64,000 nucleotides of DNA from Diogma glabrata (Eukaryota; Arthropoda; Insecta; Diptera; Cylindrotomidae): contig OY856188.1 in assembly GCA_963693315.1 (NCBI GenBank), positions 158,968,644 through 159,032,643 on the forward strand. The letters run 5' to 3'. Below are positions 60,033 through 64,000 of this stretch, one piece after another. The notes under the pieces were generated by a model. It was not told where the DNA came from and searched no databases. It was given only the letters and a program-made list of their open reading frames with translations. Position numbers and translations under genes: made by a program. Numbering within the stretch: the stretch's first letter is position 1; every line of letters begins with the position of its first letter.

Positions 60033-60799
60033 CAGCAACGCCAGTGGTGATTCAAAATTTTATACTTCACTTAATAAGCTAAAAACTAATACAGAATTTA
60101 ATTTGTTGGGATATGCAAAAAAATACAAATGTATCCTAGTATGTCACGAAAATAAATATTTTGAAGTTTAAAATAATTATTTCTTGTTTGTACGTTGCTA
60201 TGTAAACAAATTCTCCTAAATTTTGAAGCGTATGACAAAAACATTGTATGACGTTTAAAATATTTTGATAGTTTTGGAAGACCATATCTGAACATTTACT
60301 AACTAAAATGTTGCTAAAATTTTCTAAACAAATGTGAAAATCTTTTACTTGCTTAAATTAATAAGAATTATTTACATTTTATAGAAAAAAAGTCCAAGTG
60401 GCACGTATATCCGCTAGAAATAGGTAGATTTCGAGATCAGACAGTTTTGTGTGCCAGTAGAATCTGATGTATCAGATTAGTTTAAAAAAAACAAACTAAT
60501 TTCAAACAGATATCGAACAAATTTTAAAAAGAAAATTAGCTACATATAAGCAAAATTATATCTATCCAATTTTGCAACAAACAAATATCAAATCTACCAC
60601 AGAACATGTGTGTGACAATTTATGACACAAACCTACTCTATATCATATGTCGTGCAATTACTGCAAAATATCAAAATAGTTTATTTCTAAGAAAAAAAAT
60701 TAATTTCTTCTATTCAAATCTTTTATTTTTTTGACTGTTATAAGGTTGACATTAACTGTTATAAGGTTTTTGGAAATTGTAATTGGGGATTGTTGCAAA

Positions 60800-61770
60800 C
60801 TTTTTTGTTGAAGCCAACAAGTCAAAAACCTCTAACTGCAGAGGTTTATATTTATAAGAAACGGATTAAAATGTTTCCACAAATTCTAAATTTATGAAGA
60901 TTTTAAAAATATTAGTATCCAAACGGCCGTTATAAAGGGTTAAAAAAAACACTTTTTTTTTCTATTATAAAGCCTCTAGTTCCTTAACCATGTGTCAGAT
61001 TTTTCTGATTTACGAACTTGTCCAAGATATTAATAAAACACACATTTTTAAGAAAGGTTTTTTGATCTGGCTCCACAAATGCAACCGTGAGAGCGCCGGT
61101 TGATTCAAACGCATTTTGTGTTTTACAAGCTTTTTTGTTGGAGCCGCTCACTTAGCAACCTCCAACTGCAGAGGTCTTTTTTTTGAAAGGAACTGATTAA
61201 AAAGGTTTCAAAGATTCTAGTTTTTAAAAATATTAGAATCCCAACGGCCGTTATAACGGATCTAAAAAAGAGTTTTATTCTAGTATAAAGCCTCTAGTTT
61301 CTTAACCATGTGTTGGATTGGGTTGATTTACGAACTTGTCCAAGATATTAATAAAACGCACATTTTTAGAAAAGGTTTTTTGATCTGGCTTTACAAATGC
61401 GACCGTGAGAGTGCCGGTTGTTTCATAAAAAAACTTTTTTTGCAATCTTTTTTGTTGGAGCTGCTAACTCAGGAACCTCTAACTGCAGAGGTCTATTTTT
61501 AAAACAAATTGATAAAAAAGATTCCAAAGATTCTAAATTTGTTAATTTTTTTGAAACATTAGTATCCAAACGGTATAATGGTTTTATAACGGTATAATGG
61601 TTTTAAAAAATCAATTTTTTTCAGAAAAAAGCCTCTAGTTTCTTAAACACGTGTCGGGTTTTGCTGATTCACGAACTTGTCCAAGATATTATTAAAACAC
61701 ACAAGTAAAGAAATTTTTTTTGATCTACCTCAACAAATGCGACCGTTAGAGTGCCGGTCGTTTTCGTTAT
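60800..61770 (+). repeat. Three tandem ~320-bp hairpin units
   Basis: Each unit contains TTTTTTGTTG(G/A)AG, the hairpin AACCTCTAACTGCAGAGGTT or a close variant (60827, 61157, 61474), TAGTATCCAAACGG-like and AAGCCTCTAGTT motifs, ACGAACTTGTCCAAGATATT, and GACCGTGAGAG-GCCGGT. Spacings are 330 and 317 bp. Confidence 0.85.
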
Positions 61771-61780
61771 ATCTCATATC

Positions 61781-61882
<102 letters not shown>

Positions 61883-62046
61883 TTTTTTTTTTGTTTTTTC
61901 GTCTCCGCTTATCATATATAGTCGTTTGGAACAAAAATTTTTCCGAAATTCCGAGATGAAGCCCAATGCAATAGGTAGATTTTTATATGAAATCTACCTA
62001 AAACTACAGTAAACATAACTTTATTTAGTTTTTAAGCGTTTTAATA

Positions 62047-62112
62047 GCGGGCGTTGTGAATTCATAATGCCCTCTCATAACGTCCCGGTTTAATAAATGT
62101 GTTTATTTATAG
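62047..62112. repeat. Possible right terminus partnered with 59921
   Basis: GGGCGTTGTGAATTCATAATGCCC is a near-perfect palindrome, followed by CTCATAACGTCCCGG and TTTATTTATAGC. Reversed, this resembles the GGGCGTTATG and TAGCTATTTATG start at 59921, so 59921-62112 may be one element with the Helentron-like repeat inside. Confidence 0.4.
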
Positions 62113-62284
62113 CGTATCCTAGACATTATAACATCTTTATATTATTGTGGAGCATAAATGAAATTAAAGTTGTTTTGCAAAAGAGATTAAAAAACTGTCT
62201 TTCTTTTCACCAAGCTAGCTCGGTCTTCTGGTACTAAATAGTAATCTGTTCAATTTTGGTAAAGATTTTCGTGTTTTATTATAG

Positions 62285-62375
62285 TTAAACGCAGGGTTGC
62301 TAATATACACGTATAAAACGTTTTATACGTTACACGTATGAAACGTAACGTATAAAAAGTATAATATGATTTTGT
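62285..62375. repeat. ACGTATAAAACG palindrome cluster
   Basis: CGTATAAAACGTTTTATACG (20 bp) is a perfect palindrome, followed by ACACGTATGAAACGTAACGT. It is preceded by GCAGGGTTGC, a hAT-end-like motif, but no other end was found. Confidence 0.5.
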
Positions 62376-62522
62376 TTTTGAAATTCATTCATAAAAAATT
62401 AAAAATACTCCTTACTTCAGATATTAATTATATTTTTAATTTTTATACTTAGTAAAAATATAATTCGGTAGTTATAAATTATTTATATATTTTATAATTT
62501 ATAACAAAAACTATTTAAATTC

Positions 62523-62660
62523 AAGATGTTATTTGAATGTATATTTACTTTATACGAAAGACTATGTTACTGTACATTAAACAGGTTAATAATTTTTAGT
62601 TCCCAAGATTTGAATATTGAAAATTTTGAATTATATATTAGAGATTTTTTTGAGCACTTA
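62523..62660. repeat. Single-arm copy of the 26825 foldback repeat
   Basis: AAGATGTTATTTGAATGTAT through GAATTATATATTAGAG matches the left arm at 26830-26950. The sequence runs on past the loop (TTTTTTTGAGCACTTAA) without the inverted arm. Confidence 0.75.
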
Positions 62661-62867
62661 AATGCAAGCAATTAAGTTATTTTTGAATTTCTCAAAAGGG
62701 AAAACTATATGATTTTCTTTCATTTTGATTCCAACATTTACTTAATGGGAAACATTTTGGATTAGAAACATTTGGCCCATGAAACTAATTATTTGGTATC
62801 ATGAAATATTATTGAATATATGATATATGGTTCAACCCAGCTTCAGCTCCTCCCATCTAATAAGACC

Positions 62868-63918
62868 AGTAGCTAGATTCTGGTTGTATGGAATTATTTC
62901 GTGGAGTGAGATTTCGTACTAAATGAGATTTTTGCATTCAGATTCAATGGAATGAGAAAATAAATTCCGCATTTGTGGGATGAACTGTCAAATTATCACG
63001 TCAACGAATTTATAGACGAAATGCGATTACTTGCTTTGAAATTTTTTATAGACGCACAAAAATGGAGAAAAAAATGTTGAAAAAAGTTACGATAAATCAA
63101 AAAGAAAGGGAATATCTGCATAGGCGCCAACATTTTTTTTATTTGATATAGAATCACTCACTGAAGCGAATAAAACCAAAACGAGTTGTATATCAGTCGG
63201 TCCAAGATACAGCCCTTTGAAAAAAGCAAAATCTATACAAAATTAAACTTTTCTGACAAGATGTTATTCAAATATGTTCCTTCTACAAAATTTACCATCC
63301 CTATTCCCTATGTGCTTATAAGATATGATAAACAGATCAAAACTGCCCACTTTACTAAATATACTTAATTTACCCTACAAAAAAATAAAAACAAATCCGC
63401 TTGCGCCTAAGTTCAAGTAATCATGCCAAAAGGAATTTTAGTTAATTATTTAGAGGAGAATGTGGATTTGGCGCGTGGAACTTAACGATATTTTATTTTA
63501 TTATTTATCAATAACTATTTTGGAAAAATTAAATTATTTGTTTAATTTATATACAAAACATATTGTTTTGTATGCTTTTCGCAGATTTGATAAGGCAGAC
63601 GGAAATAGGGAAATGAGACGATGTAGCAAAATACACTATTTATTCAAATACACTATTTAATTCTAAAGAATAATTTTACAACTAAAATCTATAGCACAAC
63701 TTGTAAACTAGCTATCGAAAAAACACAAATAAAACCAGTCAATAAACTGACAGATGAATTCCATTTTCAAAAACGTGTAATAGTTTAGAACTTGTACTAA
63801 AAAGGATATCTCGAAAAGAGAACGAGAATACCAATTAGTGAAATGGAATTATTTAGTGAGAAATCAAAATTCGAGATAAACAATAATTCCATTCCACTTC
63901 ATTTTTTCTCATAGAACC
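62868..63918. mobile_element. Possible DNA element with GATTCTGGTT ends
   Basis: GATTCTGGTTGTATGGAATT at the left and, inverted, GATTCTGGTTCTATG at 63918, with TGGAATTATT-like subterminal motifs on both sides. About 1.05 kb, no recognisable frame. No target duplication was found, so the call is tentative. Confidence 0.35.
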
Positions 63919-64000
63919 AGAATCGAGGTACTGCTGGGAAATATAAATGTCGTTTTTTTCACAGCAGTTTGGGAAATTATTAGGGATTATTAGAGAGATG

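Overview
This is AT-rich animal DNA, most likely from an arthropod and plausibly an insect. The evidence is a spliced gene with CUB, C-type lectin and EGF domains and consistent intron phases, several animal-type non-LTR reverse transcriptases, a Gypsy-type integrase tail, and hAT and TA-duplicating DNA transposon remnants. The species cannot be named from the window. Nothing bacterial is present. Positions 43234-43433 are an exact 200-base run of N, which is a scaffold gap.

One host gene can be assembled with confidence. It lies on the minus strand from about 31128 down to 2065, with its 5' end missing. Ten exons join in consistent phase to give 1087 residues: CUB, C-type lectin, CUB with a large charged insert, CUB, CUB, three EGF modules, one membrane span and a cytoplasmic tail. 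It looks like a type I membrane adhesion or receptor protein. One intron appears to use a GC-AG boundary. The introns are swollen by transposons: the last (2316-19172) holds a 13.5-kb LTR array, and another (21414-27644) holds an intact non-LTR retrotransposon, a TA-flanked DNA element and a foldback element.

Layout. 1-4413: little except a tRNA-like SINE head and the terminal exon. 4414-17891: LTR-internal-LTR-internal-LTR, flanked by one 4-bp duplication (ATTC); the internals have a primer site and an integrase tail but no gag, protease or RT. 18.7-31.1 kb: the host gene and its intronic elements. 31.3-38.5 kb: foldback elements and a nest of at least four DNA transposons in one dead reverse transcriptase, one layer of which carries a broken BEACH-WD40 (WDFY3/blue cheese-like) gene fragment. 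38.7-43.2 kb: a broken non-LTR element between two long (TA)n tracts, then the gap. 43.4-50.3 kb: a Helentron-like repeat copy, a transposon-associated pseudogene, another dead non-LTR element, a ZBED-type hAT fossil with an 8-bp duplication, and two retrotransposon tails fused head to head. 51.9-56.5 kb: a degenerate T-rich tandem array with three copies of a ~310-bp block. 56.5-64 kb: a long-armed foldback transposon, a deletion derivative of the intronic non-LTR element, and a Helentron-like element with ~320-bp hairpin repeats and (TA)n.

Apart from the minus-strand gene, essentially everything recognisable is mobile DNA. The most notable items are the triple-LTR array, the nest with captured host exons, the Helentron-like family whose (TA)n tract may have received a retrotransposon, and the twin-tailed retrotransposon insertion.
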